A stretch of DNA of 64,000 nucleotides, from assembly GCF_022539505.1 (NCBI RefSeq), contig NC_061508.1, forward strand, positions 267,288,736-267,352,735. The letters run 5' to 3'. Shown here piece after piece: positions 12,448-24,702 of this stretch; the stretch's first letter is position 1, and each line of letters begins with the position of its first letter. A program made the position numbers and the translations under genes. The notes under the pieces were generated by a model. It was not told where the DNA came from. It did no database searches and saw nothing but the letters and a program-made list of their open reading frames with translations. The DNA comes from Lolium rigidum (lineage: Eukaryota > Streptophyta > Magnoliopsida > Poales > Poaceae).

Positions 12448-14079
12448 ATGCCAGGAATTGAGGACCAATCCGTCGACCCGAAGACCATGACGAACGTGGA
12501 GATGCACGTGCGACCATTTATTGGAGATCATGATCAGGTTATTTCCTTACCAATATATGCGGGTAGATATAATACTGATGCTTATTTTGATTGGGAGTTT
12601 GAGGTCAACCATATTTTTGGATGCCATGATTTTACTGAACATGAGAAAGTAAGAACTGCTGCTAGAGTTTTTACAGATTTTGCTTCCATTTGGTGGGATA
12701 TGACTTATAAAGAACATATTGATAATATACCTACTACTTGGGGAGATTTAAAATCTGCTTTGCGACATAGATTTGTGCCTCTTTCTCATCAACGTGAAAT
12801 GGTCCGCAAATTTAAACGGTTAGAACAAGGTAGTAACACCGTGCATGTTTACTATCAGAAATTTAAATTTTACATGTACCGTTGTGATATAACAGAATTT
12901 GAGGAAAATACTAGAAACATGTTTTTCAACGGCTTGAACCCTGATATTAAGGTTATGTTTAAGTATATTCCTCGTTCTACTATTGGTATATATGTTCGCG
13001 CTTGTGCTTTTGAGAAACACATACAGGAGAAAACGTTGGACCATTCCGGTGCCTTCAATTCATGCACACTAGCACCGGTTGTTTCTTCCAACGTTCCACG
13101 AATGAGTATTGTTGTGCGAGTCGCCCAGCCGCAAACTTGTGACACGTCGCTGCGAACATCTTCTAAGTCAGATTCACAAGGTAAAACTAAAGGTACTGAC
13201 TTTATCCCTCCACATGAGATTGATGAATGCAATGTTGACTTAAATATATCATGTGCTGAGATAGAAAATGAGTTGGTCACTCCGTCTGTATTAGAGGATC
13301 TAGCTACTGGTTTGCATGTACCATGTGATCAAGCAACTACGATAGATTCTGTTATGAGTGCACATATTGCTCAGTTTAATTCATCTTTAAATCTGAGTAC
13401 ATGCACTGAAATTGTTGTTGATACACATGGCTTAGAGAATTGTGTATCTGAGATACATACTATTTTGAATGCGCCTGAAATTGGTTTTTCTACAGATGCC
13501 ACTGCATCTGATTTGGTTCACATAAAACTGGTTAGAAATGATGAAGTGATAACTGAAATTTTCAATGATATTTGTTTATGGTCTATTAATATGGATCCTC
13601 CTATGTCTTTATCACATGCTAGAAATAAGATTGCTGAACTCAAATATTTGAAGCGTGTTTATGGCCATGGTTATACTTTTAATTTACTTGGAGAGTATGG
13701 CGTAGACAATGATTTTTTGGTGAATCAAATTTCCATTACATGTGCTGATGTTCCATATACTATTGGTTTGATGGGAAGTAAAATTCCACCTATGTTCAAT
13801 CATTTTGATATGACCTCCAATAACAGTATAGACTTTATGCCAAATAGCTTGTTGCATGATCGCTTCTGTAAGCTAGTTGTAGCATATAATTTGGAAATAC
13901 TGAATTTTGGTTTACCAACTTTGGGATGGTTTAATGATGAGCATTATAATTTGAAAGGAGTTAATATGTGCTTCACTTATATCTGCAAATTGAGTTGTGA
14001 TAAATGTTTAATGGGGACTAACAAGCTTCTACGCTACTACAATACTCGGAATATGTACAAACTTAAATGGGAAACATGA
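12448..14079 (+). CDS. Gag-like protein of Gypsy element E
   Basis: A single intact 543-codon frame starts at ATG 12448. Residues about 40-200 resemble the retrotransposon gag capsid domain of Ty3/Gypsy elements: FDWEFEVNHIF, then ARVFTDFASIWWD, TTWGDLKSALRHRFVP, and RLEQGSNTVHVYYQKF. I see no CCHC zinc knuckle, no protease motif and no polymerase motifs. Residues about 250-543 match nothing I recognise and are not low complexity. A normal Gypsy gag would continue into pol, but here the frame stops and about 200 bp of 3' sequence leads to the LTR. An intact frame with near-identical LTRs suggests it was recently selected or recently copied. The role would be a structural capsid protein working with enzymes from a partner element. 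Confidence 0.8.
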   Translation: MPGIEDQSVDPKTMTNVEMHVRPFIGDHDQVISLPIYAGRYNTDAYFDWEFEVNHIFGCHDFTEHEKVRTAARVFTDFASIWWDMTYKEHIDNIPTTWGDLKSALRHRFVPLSHQREMVRKFKRLEQGSNTVHVYYQKFKFYMYRCDITEFEENTRNMFFNGLNPDIKVMFKYIPRSTIGIYVRACAFEKHIQEKTLDHSGAFNSCTLAPVVSSNVPRMSIVVRVAQPQTCDTSLRTSSKSDSQGKTKGTDFIPPHEIDECNVDLNISCAEIENELVTPSVLEDLATGLHVPCDQATTIDSVMSAHIAQFNSSLNLSTCTEIVVDTHGLENCVSEIHTILNAPEIGFSTDATASDLVHIKLVRNDEVITEIFNDICLWSINMDPPMSLSHARNKIAELKYLKRVYGHGYTFNLLGEYGVDNDFLVNQISITCADVPYTIGLMGSKIPPMFNHFDMTSNNSIDFMPNSLLHDRFCKLVVAYNLEILNFGLPTLGWFNDEHYNLKGVNMCFTYICKLSCDKCLMGTNKLLRYYNTRNMYKLKWET

Positions 14080-14275
14080 GAGATCTGTTAAAACGGATGA
14101 CATATACATATACCATGCATATACCTTGTCTCTTTTGTTAGCATGTTTACAGAATAAACATCGCCGAGGACGGCTTTTCTTTCAAGAAAGGGAGGATGAT
14201 GAGGACATGATTACCTGCGATTTGAAGGCATATCTTGGTGAAAAAGATGAGACTACGTCGAGGACGACTTCAATT

Positions 14276-14289
14276 CAAGTAGGGGAGGA
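14276..14289 (+). other. Polypurine tract of element E, with upstream second copy
   Basis: Purine-rich sequence containing AGGGGAGGA directly precedes the 3' LTR at 14290. A near copy, AAAGGGAGGATGATGAGG, lies about 100 bp upstream at 14186-14205 and even includes an LTR-start-like TGATGAGGACAT. Confidence 0.75.
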
Positions 14290-15164
14290 TGATGAGGACA
14301 TCTCTATGATAGATACAACCAATACTCCTACAACCACATCTCAGGTACATTCGTTACTAGGAATCCTTCCTAATATATATGAGAATATGATGCTGCCTAA
14401 ATCAAATGTATTTATATTATTTAGGAACGGATCTAGCATGGACGCCAAGCATTGGATTAGGAACGTGCATGGAGATGACAGCAGACCTGCAAGGATTCGG
14501 GATGGCGTTGCAAGCGAGGATTTCAGAACATTGAAGCCACCATAGTGAAGCAACGATGCTTGGATGAATTATACAAGTTACTCCATCATCAAATTCGTCC
14601 AAAGAGTTATTTGTGGTGCTGCGTCACCTTATTTAATGGGCCAGGCCCATGTATTTTCGGATTAGGTATTTTAGGGGATTTTAAGAGGCCATATAAGTGG
14701 AGGAAGGCCCATTTAGGGGTGTTTTTGGCCAACCCTAGCTGGTTGGACGAAAATCCCTTCACTTCCCTCATATATATCCCTCTGTAGCCGTCATTAGAAC
14801 TTGGATTTTGATTAGATTAAAAGTTAGCCATCGCTGCAACTCTCGTGTACTTCTTTTGAGGCCAACGCCCGTAACAAGACCGACTATTCGGAATCCCACC
14901 TTTTTCAATAAAGCTTTCATCTATATCCGCAATACTTCGATTGCAATATTAGTTCTTACTTGTTCTCGATTTCAGGTAGGAATTAAGACCCTCGTTGGTC
15001 AGGCTGATCGTGCATCCGCAAGATCGGTAACTCCCGGAGATTGTCCTAGCGATTGCATTGGCGCACGAGCTTTGCACGTGTAGTCGGATCGTCAAGCACG
15101 AACTCCACCAACAAATCGACGCTATCATACTCTCATCGAAAGATCGGCCACCTTTGCCTTATCA
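14290..15164 (+). repeat. 3' LTR of element E
   Basis: Partner of 9996-10871 with one base deleted. The open frame from 14126 runs from the internal region 250 bp into this LTR, ending at 14545, so the LTR's first quarter is translatable in frame with upstream internal sequence. Confidence 0.92.
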
Positions 15165-15330
15165 GTTTGCATCGCCCCACGGACATGAAAATGGTCATTT
15201 TTGATTGCGCGTCCGTTTGCATCTGGGTGTGTTCCCAGCAGGACGATCCATTTTTGTTTTCCAATAATATTTTTCATTCACCAAGTAAAAAACATAATGC
15301 ACTACAAACTAAAGAGATACAAGCCCTAGG

Positions 15331-15807
15331 CTACTTGTTGCCCGACGGCCCGGCCCCGTCGTTGTGTCCCTCTCTCCTCTGCTTCTCCGCCGCCCACCGT
15401 GCGGCCGCTAGAGCTCGGTTAGCCGCCGCATCCTCTAGCAGGCGCTGCCGCAACGCCTCGTTTGCGGCATCCTCGGCCTTCTTGTGTGTCTCGGAGGACT
15501 CTACTAACACCCTCTGCTCTGGGGTAGGCTCATCATGGTCATCAGTGGACCAATCGAAGTCGGAGGAGTCGTCCTCTGCGGCGTCCACCTCCCTGCAGCG
15601 TTCCATCTTGACATCGAACGCCGCATGGGCCGCTCGCTCATCCTATGCTTCCTGCTCCGTATCAGCCATGAACTTTGCGTCCATGGCCGCATCAAGGACG
15701 TTTTCCGTGCTTTCGTCGTCCTCCAACTCCTTGTCGGAGCTCTCGACCGGGGGAGGTGGAGTAAGAGGTGGAGGCGCAGTAGCCTGGCCACGCCCGGCGC
15801 TGCTCAT
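15331..15807 (-). pseudogene. Unknown acidic/Ala-rich protein inside Harbinger H1
   Basis: A 158-codon frame runs from ATG 15807 to a stop at 15331 with one internal TAG at 15643-15645. It starts MSSAGRGQ, then a proline-rich segment, an acidic stretch (SSDKELEDDESTENV), AAEDDSSDFDWSTDDHDE, and an Ala/Arg-rich probable helix (EALRQRLLEDAAANRALAAARWAAEKQRR). I do not recognise the protein. It could be a captured host fragment or a relic of a Harbinger accessory (Myb-like) protein. The downstream half remains open for 92 codons after the stop. It lies between the nested Gypsy element and the right Harbinger terminus. Confidence 0.5.
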
Positions 15808-16271
15808 GGCAAAGGGGAGGGCTATGTGGAGGTGGCGCTATGGTGGAGATTATGCGAGGGTTTTGTGTGGGAGGAGATGAGATGCGCGGAGGTAGGCGAG
15901 GGGCGCGGCACGCGTGGCATCGCCATTACTTCGTCCGCAGAGGTGGGCGGCGTCCACTCGGCAGGCGAGGCATCGTCATTAACATGACGCAGACTGTCGA
16001 AGCGATGCCTCGGCGCCAGTACGGGCGCGCCTGAGAAGACGCATTGAGCCTGATGAAACGTCCGCCAGACGTGAGCGAACACTTGGTGTGTCCACACAGC
16101 GTCCGTAGAGACGAATCCGAGGCATATATTTGAGCAAGGTTTGCGTCTCCGCGGACAGCCCGGTCACTACGCGTCGAGCCGCTGGGCCTGGTCCCAGACA
16201 CATTTTTTGACCACTCGGCCGCAAACGGTCGCTCAGCGTCCATTTGCGTCGCCTCGTTGGAGATGCTCTTA

Positions 16272-16732
16272 GCCAATGCCATATATACGTCTTGAGACAC
16301 CAGTCGAATCAACTAAAAACTCTATCGATCAAGTACATGAGTTGGTTTTATAGTCATGTTCACCACAAATTTCATGATCCCACACTCCATTAAACATGAT
16401 TTCGATGTAATGTAATATGGTATATAAATTTGAGGAGAAAGATTAGATATAAATTTTAGAGTTAAAGAATTGTATATCTATTGAACTCTCCAATCTCTCT
16501 TTAAATCATATCCCTAAACAATTAGTATATATTTTATTTTGTACTATCACATCTTCCCAACTCAAACCACCACGTCTAGTTATTTTTCTTTCAATCATGT
16601 CTTGCTAGATTAATCAGCCGGGCAATCGAGCACATCTTCTATTTTTTGATTGACTGTCTATTCTCCGTACGATAACCTTCTCTCAATATAACGTGTCATA
16701 CAAAGCTTTCCTTTCTAATTACGTTAGCTAGC
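16272..16732. other. No gene seen
   Basis: AT-rich spacer between the two Harbinger elements. Confidence 0.5.
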
Positions 16733-17040
16733 TTAGGCTGGTGCCAATGCATAGCCTCACTCTCACCGGCCACGTCAGCTTTTTTCCTCACTCTCACCCC
16801 ACTCTCACCCCACTCTCACCCCACGGTGCCAATGCACAGGCTATAGTGCCAGCTTTACTTCTCTTTCCTCCACGTCAGCTTTTCTCTCTCCTCGACATCA
16901 GCATTTCATTTTCAGATTACAACAATATAAATAATGCAAGGAAATTATTTTATTGAACTAAAATTGTTACCGATTACATCATAAAAAAATTACATAAAAA
17001 TTTGAAAAGATTACATAAAAATTTGAAAAAATTACATAAT

Positions 17041-17164
17041 CTAGGAATTAGCCCACACATGCTCCATCAAATCATGCTGGAGCTGTGTATACATCGGTGA
17101 CTCCCTCATTTCGGTGTCCATCTGAATCCTGGCTGCTAGGCTTGGTGGTGCATGGTGGTGTATT
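17041..17164 (-). pseudogene. Harbinger H2 transposase, C-terminal piece
   Basis: Reading across the GTATT duplication, the frame continues through IQMDTEMRESPMYTQLQHDL to a TAG at 17041-17043. This resembles the usual Harbinger C-terminus (LQxDLxEHxW). It proves that the Copia element inserted inside the coding sequence. Confidence 0.8.
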
Positions 17165-18954
17165 TGTAGGATAACGTTGCATAGAAAACAAAAATTTTCC
17201 TACCGCGAACACGCAATCCAAGCCAAGATGCAATCTAGAAGACGGTAGCAACGAGGGGATGATCAAGACTAACCCTTGAAGAGATTCCAAAGCCTATAAG
17301 AGTAGGCTCTTATTGCTGCGGTAGACGATCACTTGCCGCTTGCAAAAGCGCGTAGAAGATCTTGATCACGATCGGTTCCGGCGCCACGAACGGGCAGCAC
17401 CTCCGTACTCGGTCACACGTTCGGTTGTTGATGAAGACGACGTCCACCTCCCCGTTCCAGCGGGCAGCGGAAGTAGTAGCTCCTCTTGAATCCGACGGCA
17501 CGACGGCGTGGTGTCGGTGGTGGTGGAGAAGTCCGGCGGAGCTTCGCTAAGCGTGCGGGAACTATAGAGGAGAGAGGGGGCGGCTAGGGTTTGGGAGGGG
17601 GGCGCCGGCCATCTAGTGGTGCGGCCACCTTGTGGTGCTTTGGTGTAGCCGGCCCCCTCCCCTATGCCCCTCATTATATAGGTGGAACCCCAAGAGGTGG
17701 TGTCCAAGTCTTCGAATAAGACCCGAACCAAAACCTTCCATAGGGAGGGGAAACCTAGCCAAGCTAGGACTCCCACCAAGGTGGGAGTTCCACCTCCCAT
17801 ATGGGGGGTGGCCGGCCCCCTAAGGGGAGTCCACTTGGGACTCCTCCCCCACTAGGGTTGGCCGGCCATGGAGGTGGAGTCCCATGTGGACTCCACCTTC
17901 CTTGGTGGTTTCTTCCGGACTTTTCTAGAACCTTCTAGAACCTTCCATAGAACCTTCCGCGACATTTTATTTCACATAAAATGACATCCTATATATGAAT
18001 CTTATTCTCCGGACCATTCCGGAACTCCTCGTGATGTCCGGGATCTCATCCGGGACTCCGAACAAATATTCGAACTCCATTCCTTATTCAAGTTCTACCA
18101 TTTCAACATCCAACTTTAAGTGTGTCACCCTACGGTTCGAGAACTATGCGGACATGGTTGAGTACTCACTCCGACCAATAACCAATAGCGGGATCTGGAG
18201 ATCCATAATGGCTCCCACATATTCAACGATGACTTTAGTGATCGAATGAACCATTCACATACATTACCAATTCCCTTTGTCTCGCGATATTTTACTTGTC
18301 CGAGGTTTGATCTTCGGTATCACTCTATACCTTGTTCAACCTCGTCTCCTGACAAGTACTCTTTACTCGTACCGTGGTATGTGGTCTCTTATGAACTCAT
18401 TCATATGCTTGCAAGACATTAGACGACATTCCACCGAGAGGGCCCGGAGTATATCTATCCGTCATCGGGATGGACAAATCCCACCGTTGATCCATATGCC
18501 TCAACTCATACTTTCCGGATACTTAATCCCACCTTTATAACCACCCATTTACGCGAGTGGCGTTTGATGTAATCAAAGTACCTTTCCGGTATAAGTGATT
18601 TACATGATCTCATGGTCATAAGGACTAGGTAACCATGTATCGAAAGCTTATAGCAAATAACTTAATGACGAGATCTTATGCTACGCTTAATTGGGTGTGT
18701 CCATTACATCATTCATACAATGATATAACCTTGTTATTAATAACATCCAATGTTCATGATTATGAAACTAATCATCCATTAATCAACAAGCTAGTTAAGA
18801 GGCATACTAGGGACTTCTTTGTTTGTCTACATATCACACATGTACAAATGTTTCGGTTAATACAATTATAGCATGATATATAAACATTTATCATAAACAT
18901 AAAGATATATAATAATAACCACTTTATTATTGCCTCTAGGGCATATCTCCTTCA
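17165..18954 (-). repeat. 3' LTR of the Copia element
   Basis: Matches 23954-25743. It contains TATATAAT (17673-17680), a heat-shock-element-like block (17913-17945) and three hairpins (17769-17898). Confidence 0.92.
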
Positions 18955-18970
18955 GTCTCCCACTTGCACT
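18955..18970 (-). other. Polypurine tract of the Copia element
   Basis: CAAGTGGGAGAC directly upstream of the 3' LTR on the minus strand, as in BARE/Angela elements. Confidence 0.75.
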
Positions 18971-21900
18971 AGAGTCAATAATCTAGTTTACATTTGTAAA
19001 GATATAACACCTTGGCCTTATGGTGCTTTATCATGTATTGCTCACGGGAGAGGTTTTTAGTCAACGGATCTGACACGCTCAGAAACGTATGTATTTTGTA
19101 ATTCATTTGCGTCTCAACGCATCACTCATTTCCAAATGAGTCGACATTAAATATGTTTGGTCTTTTGGTGGAACCTTAATTCCGCGGTCTGAAATATGTC
19201 ACTAATATTGTCACACACAATATAGCTTCAAAGTTCTGACTCTGTCGGAAATACACCAAGTTCTCAAAGAACCTCATGACTTAACATCCTTTGTTATTGT
19301 CAAAACAATGACATACTCTGCCTTCTTTTGTAGAATCCGTCACAATATTTAGAACTCTTCTAAATCTAGCATAGACAACTTCTAGCTCATTGTGCTACTT
19401 TTAAACAACACTTAATCTAATTTGAGATTGAAATTATATTTTATATGTGACAAAACCAATATCGGTGTAACACCTTACGGCGATTTGTTTGTCATTTCTT
19501 CATACAAAAATATATATATATATATATCCTTAGTTCTTCTAAAGTACTCAAGGATATTCTTACTGTCGTCCAATGATCATCATATGAATCATTCTGGTAT
19601 ATGCTCATAACACTTTATAGCACATGATATCTGATTGTGTACATATTATTCGTGATCTATAATCACTCATGTGTTTTTACTCATTGAGTGTCAGATACAC
19701 TCAAGTCTTGTTAAAACTTCACATGACAAGAACATTTTCTTAATATTTCTATATTGAACTACTTCAATATCCATCATATGTACTTTGACTTAAACTTATT
19801 TATGTGTTTCAATCTATCTTCATAGATCTTGACACTAAATTCGTTTCAGATCCATATCCTTTCATTGAAGTTAATTCTCAATGAAACCTTTTTAATCAAG
19901 TATATAATTACATCATTTATAACCAACTATATGTCACCTACATAAAGTATTATAAATGTGTCTTAGCGCTCCCACTTAATTTCTTGCAAATGCAAGTCTC
20001 TTCATCGTCTTTGATGAAATCAAAAACTCTTTGACTATTTCATCTAGTGAAGATTCCAACTCCGTGATACTTACTTCATCCAATTGAAGCTTGTATACCT
20101 ATCTAGTATTCCATGGACCAGCAAAACTCTTGGTTGTATCTTGTATACACCTTTAATACATACTTCGATAAGTAATGTATTTTGCCATCCTACTAGCATA
20201 TCTCATAAAAGAAATATGTAGTGATTACTAGAATAATCCACATAGACTATAAGCATTGCTACGGAAGATCTAATCTTATCGTATTCAACTCTTTGAACAT
20301 TGTCGTAAACAATTTTTCGATAAATCAAGCTTTCTTCAAGGATATTTCATCCAAGTCTATCAATTTCATAGATTCATTTACTTTCATAAAGTATTCATCT
20401 ATCTTGGATTTCATGGTGCATGGCCATTTTAACGGAGTCAGGGCCCATCATAACTTCTTTGTTTTGTAGTTGGTTTATCATTGTTCAAAATCAATCCTTT
20501 GTCCACAAATCATTTATTTGATCACAAAGTAAACCATACCTACAAGGTTCAATATGTACTTCGATCTCCATGGCTAAAACACTTTGTAGTCATGAGAGCC
20601 ATGATCGTCGTGGTCGCTTCCGAAACTAATTCCGATGCTGCGCTACTCTGATCATTATGCTCAGGTTCATAAACCTTATCAAATTATATTGTCCTCCCAC
20701 TCAAATACTTCACTCGAAACAATTTCTCGGAAATAAGAAACATTGACAAACACTTTTGTCTTTATCTTGTGGGAAGAATTCCCAATTAAATCTCTGGGAT
20801 AACCAACAAAGACATTCATCCGATTTTGGTTGACTATTAGGATTTATACCCATGCCATAACTTGTATGGTGTCATTTCAACGGATCATGATGATGCTCTA
20901 TTTAGTGTAAAAGCGGTAGTCACTAAAGCATAATCCACAAAAATATAATGGCATCAATATTTTATCTCATCATTGATCCAACAAAGTTTGGATATATCTC
21001 TTGGATACTTCATCATCACTATGATACTCCAAGAAACGTAAGTTGTAGAACAATTTCATAACTCTCTTAGATGTTCGCTAAAACTCGTAATTCAAATATT
21101 TTCCACCATGATCCAATCATAGATATTTGACTTTTCTATTACGATGATTTCCACTTCATGCTGAATTTTATTTGAATCCAATCAAATGTTTCAAACTTCT
21201 TCCTTATCGAATATATCCTCATTTATATACTCAATTTGGAAGTTTTCATGAAGTAGAAGAATCTCCCGCACACAACTATGCCCGGTGAACCACATACATC
21301 AGCATGTATGTTTCCACTAAGTTAGTTGCCCGTTCAACTTTTGGCCTATGAACGGTATTTTAGTCATTCTTTTTAGAAAAGATTTGCAAGCGCCAAATGA
21401 TTCAAAAATCAAATGACTCCAAAAAAAAAAACATTTGCATGGAGTTCCTTCATGCATTCCTTTCTAACATGACCTAAATGGCGGTTCCACAAATAAGTGG
21501 AATTCAAATCATTTGCCTTATGGCATTTTAGCGTCAGTTTTATGTATGTGTGTTTCACCATTAAGATTTATAATAACTTATCCATCGTACATGGAGTAAT
21601 GTCATAATTTGAACAACTCATTGTTTTCATTTGACCAGAGCAAAATAACAATTATTAAGTTCTTTATTATAAATTCTAAGGGCTAGATAGAATGCCAACG
21701 ACGAACATAATAACACTTTATTTTGTTCCGGACGTGCATTTCTATCATATTCCTTGTCGATCACTTAGGCCATTGTATTCTTGTATTGCGTTGTTTTGTA
21801 TGACACTTCATACCAACCAATATAGTACTAATACCCAAGAATTTCATAGTGTGACCTAACTAGGAATACAACCATAACATGTATATCATTTATATACACC

Positions 21901-23939
21901 TGAGCTAGACTTTCTAGTCTTTTCTTTCTTTCTGCCAAAATATCTTTTGCAGTTTCTCTTTTAGCTTTCCTCATTATTCAGAAAAACACTTCAACATTAA
22001 AAACTTCTAGGTTTGTTGGTCTAATACCAATAACCTTGAGGTTCTTATTTTGAAGTTGATCATCACATGACAAGTGTTCTAGATTTCACTATTAGTAACT
22101 TTGTAATATGATGAACAATTTCACTCATAATTTTATCCATCAATTCATGACAACTTTCTGAGACCATGTCTGTACATGCTAGGCTCATAAAGTTTAACCT
22201 TAGTATTTGCATGTGCAAATCTGGCTTGCACCCGTTGTAAGCACACGTAGAATCTATAACACCCGATCATCACGTGATGCTTCGAAGCGACGAGTCTTAG
22301 CAACGGTGCATACTAAGGATGATAACTTCATGGATATGCGAATATCATTAGTGCCCCAATAGTTGGAGGATTGTGACGTCTGGCGTCTTCAACCTTCATA
22401 CATTCCCATAAAACTTATGAGTTTATGTAGTCTCACCAAATTTTTATTCTATCATCTTGCAATAAGGTCTTAGATATCACATATATCTCGTATCTTGATT
22501 ATTTCTGAAAACTAAATTTTCAGCTCCTTACTTTTCAAACAGATTTGAACTTCAAGTTTCACGGAGACAAGATAACTTTAGGTACTAATTGAAACCATAG
22601 CTCTCTGAATCAACAAAGTGAGTTTCACTAAAAGTTTGCAATAGGACTTAATCATTTCTTGATTCATTAACAATACGGTACCAATCCGTAAAGTTTCTAG
22701 TCAGATTTTAACAGTATTTCTATCTCAATTATAAGACTAGCGCATAGTAGTAAACGGATGCCAATACTACAAAATTAATTCAAAATACTACTCAGACTAT
22801 GTTTATGATAATTAGTTCATGTTTTAATCTAATTACTAATGAACTCCCACTTAATACAACATCCCTCATAGTTGTTAAGTGGTACACGATCCAAATTCAC
22901 TACACCAAAAACCGATCATCACGTGAGATGATGTAGCTTCAATGGTGAACATCAACATGTTGATCATATCATCCATATGACTCGTGTTCAACCTTTCGGT
23001 TTCCGTTGTCCCGAGGCCATGTCCGTACATGCTAGGCTCGTCAAGCAAACCCAAGTATTCCGCGTGTGCAACATGGCTTACACCCGTTGTATGTGAATCG
23101 TTGAATCTATCACATCCGATCATCACGAGATGCTTCGAAACGACGAACTGTTACAACGGTGCATACAAGGGGAGAACACTTTATTATCTTGATATTAATG
23201 TGAGGGATCATCTTATAATGCTACCGTCGCGATCTAAGCAAAATAAGATGCATAAAGGATTAACATCACATGCAGTTCATATGTGATATGATATGGCCCT
23301 TTTGTCTTTGCGCCTTTGATCTTCATCTCCAAAGCACGGACATGATCTCCATCATCTTCGGGCATGATCTCCATCATCGTCGGCGTAGCGTCAAGGTTCA
23401 TGGCGCCGGCTTCATGGTTGTTCACCTCATGTAGCAACTATTACAACTACTTTGAAATACTACTCAACATGAAAATTAAAGACAACCATAAGGCTCCCGC
23501 CGGTTGCCACAATACAATAATGATCATCTCATACATATTCATCATCACATTATGGCCATATCACATCACCAAACCCTGCAAAAACAAGTTAGACGCTCTC
23601 TAATTTGGTTTGCATATTTTACGTGGTTTAGGGTTTTCGATATAGATCTAATCTACCTACGAACATGAACCACAACGTTGATACTAATGTTGTCAATAGA
23701 AGAGTAAATTGAATCTTTACTATAGTAGGAGAGACAGACACCCGCAAAGCCTCTTATGCAATACAAGTTGCATGTCGAACGAGGAACAAGTCTCATGAAC
23801 GCGGTCATGTAAAGTTAGTCCGAGCCGCTTCATCCCACTATACCGCAAAGATGCAAAGTACTCAAACTAAAGATAACAAGAGCATCAACGCCCACAAAAC
23901 CATTGTGTTCTACTCGTGCAACCATCTATGCATAGACAC
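18971..23939 (-). pseudogene. Degenerate Copia gag-pol
   Basis: About 5 kb of AT-rich internal sequence. Fragments of a Copia polyprotein can be read in shifting frames on the minus strand, for example a FVGYPRD-like segment near 20790-20820, typical of the region after integrase. Stops are frequent throughout and no frame exceeds about 85 codons. No functional enzyme can be encoded. Confidence 0.7.
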
Positions 23940-23951
23940 GGCTCGATACCA
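23940..23951 (-). other. Primer binding site of the Copia element
   Basis: TGGTATCGAGCC on the minus strand, two bases inside the 5' LTR end. It resembles the initiator Met tRNA primer site (TGGTATCAGAGC). Confidence 0.75.
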
Positions 23952-24462
23952 CTCGTAGGATAACGTTGCATAGAAAACAAAAATTTTCCTACCGCGAACA
24001 CGCAATCCAAGCCAAGATGCAATCTAGAAGACGGTAGCAACGAGGGGATGATCAAGACTAACCCTTGAAGAGATTCCAAAGCCTATAAGAGTAGGCTCTT
24101 ATTGCTGCGGTAGACGATCACTTGCCGCTTGCAAAAGCGCGTAGAAGATCTTGATCACGATCGGTTCCGGCGCCACGAACGGGCAGCACCTCCGTACTCG
24201 GTCACACGTTCGGTTGTTGATGAAGACGACGTCCACCTCCCCGTTCCAGCGGGCAGCGGAAGTAGTAGCTCCTCTTGAATCCGACAGGCACGACGGCGTG
24301 GTGTCGGTGGTGGTGGAGAAGTCCGGCGGAGCTTCGCTAAGCGTGCGGGAACTATAGAGGAGAGAGGGGGCGGCTAGGGTTTGGGAGGGGGGCGCCGGCC
24401 ATCTAGTGGTGCGGCCACCTTGTGGTGCTTTGGTGTAGCCGGCCCCCTCCCCTATGCCCCTC

Positions 24463-24470
24463 ATTATATA
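24463..24470 (-). promoter_or_regulatory. TATA box of Copia 5' LTR
   Basis: CTATATAATGAGG on the minus strand, about 1.27 kb into the LTR and downstream of the hairpins. Confidence 0.6.
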
Positions 24471-24702
24471 GGTGGAACCCCAAGAGGTGGTGTCCAAGTC
24501 TTCGAATAAGACCCGAACCAAAAACCTTCCATAGGGAGGGGAAACCTAGCCAAGCTAGGACTCCCACCAAGGTGGGAGTTCCACCTCCCATATGGGGGGT
24601 GGCCGGCCCCTAAGGGGAGTCCACTTGGGACTCCTCCCCCACTAGGGTTGGCCGGCCATGGAGGTGGAGTCCCATGTGGACTCCACCTTCCTTGGTGGTT
24701 TC

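Larger units (their letters stand above)
9996..15164 (+). mobile_element. Gag-only Gypsy LTR retrotransposon (element E)
   Basis: Two 875-876 bp LTRs (TGATGAGG...CTTATCA) enclose a primer site, a long leader, one reading frame and a polypurine tract. The 5-bp duplication GTTTG (9991-9995 and 15165-15169) is perfect. By eye the LTRs differ by about six substitutions and one single-base indel, so insertion is recent (roughly a quarter of a million years at 1.3e-8 per site per year). No protease, reverse transcriptase, RNase H or integrase region is present. The element is non-autonomous and must use proteins made in trans. Confidence 0.92.
9935..16268. mobile_element. Non-autonomous Harbinger element (H1), split by a Gypsy insertion
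   Basis: Terminal inverted repeats GGGCATCTCCAACG (left) and GAGCATCTCCAACG (right, complement) are flanked by TTA at 9932-9934 and 16269-16271, the Harbinger/Tourist target duplication. Removing the nested LTR element leaves about 1.16 kb. It contains no transposase but does contain one broken reading frame (15331-15807, minus). Confidence 0.85.
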
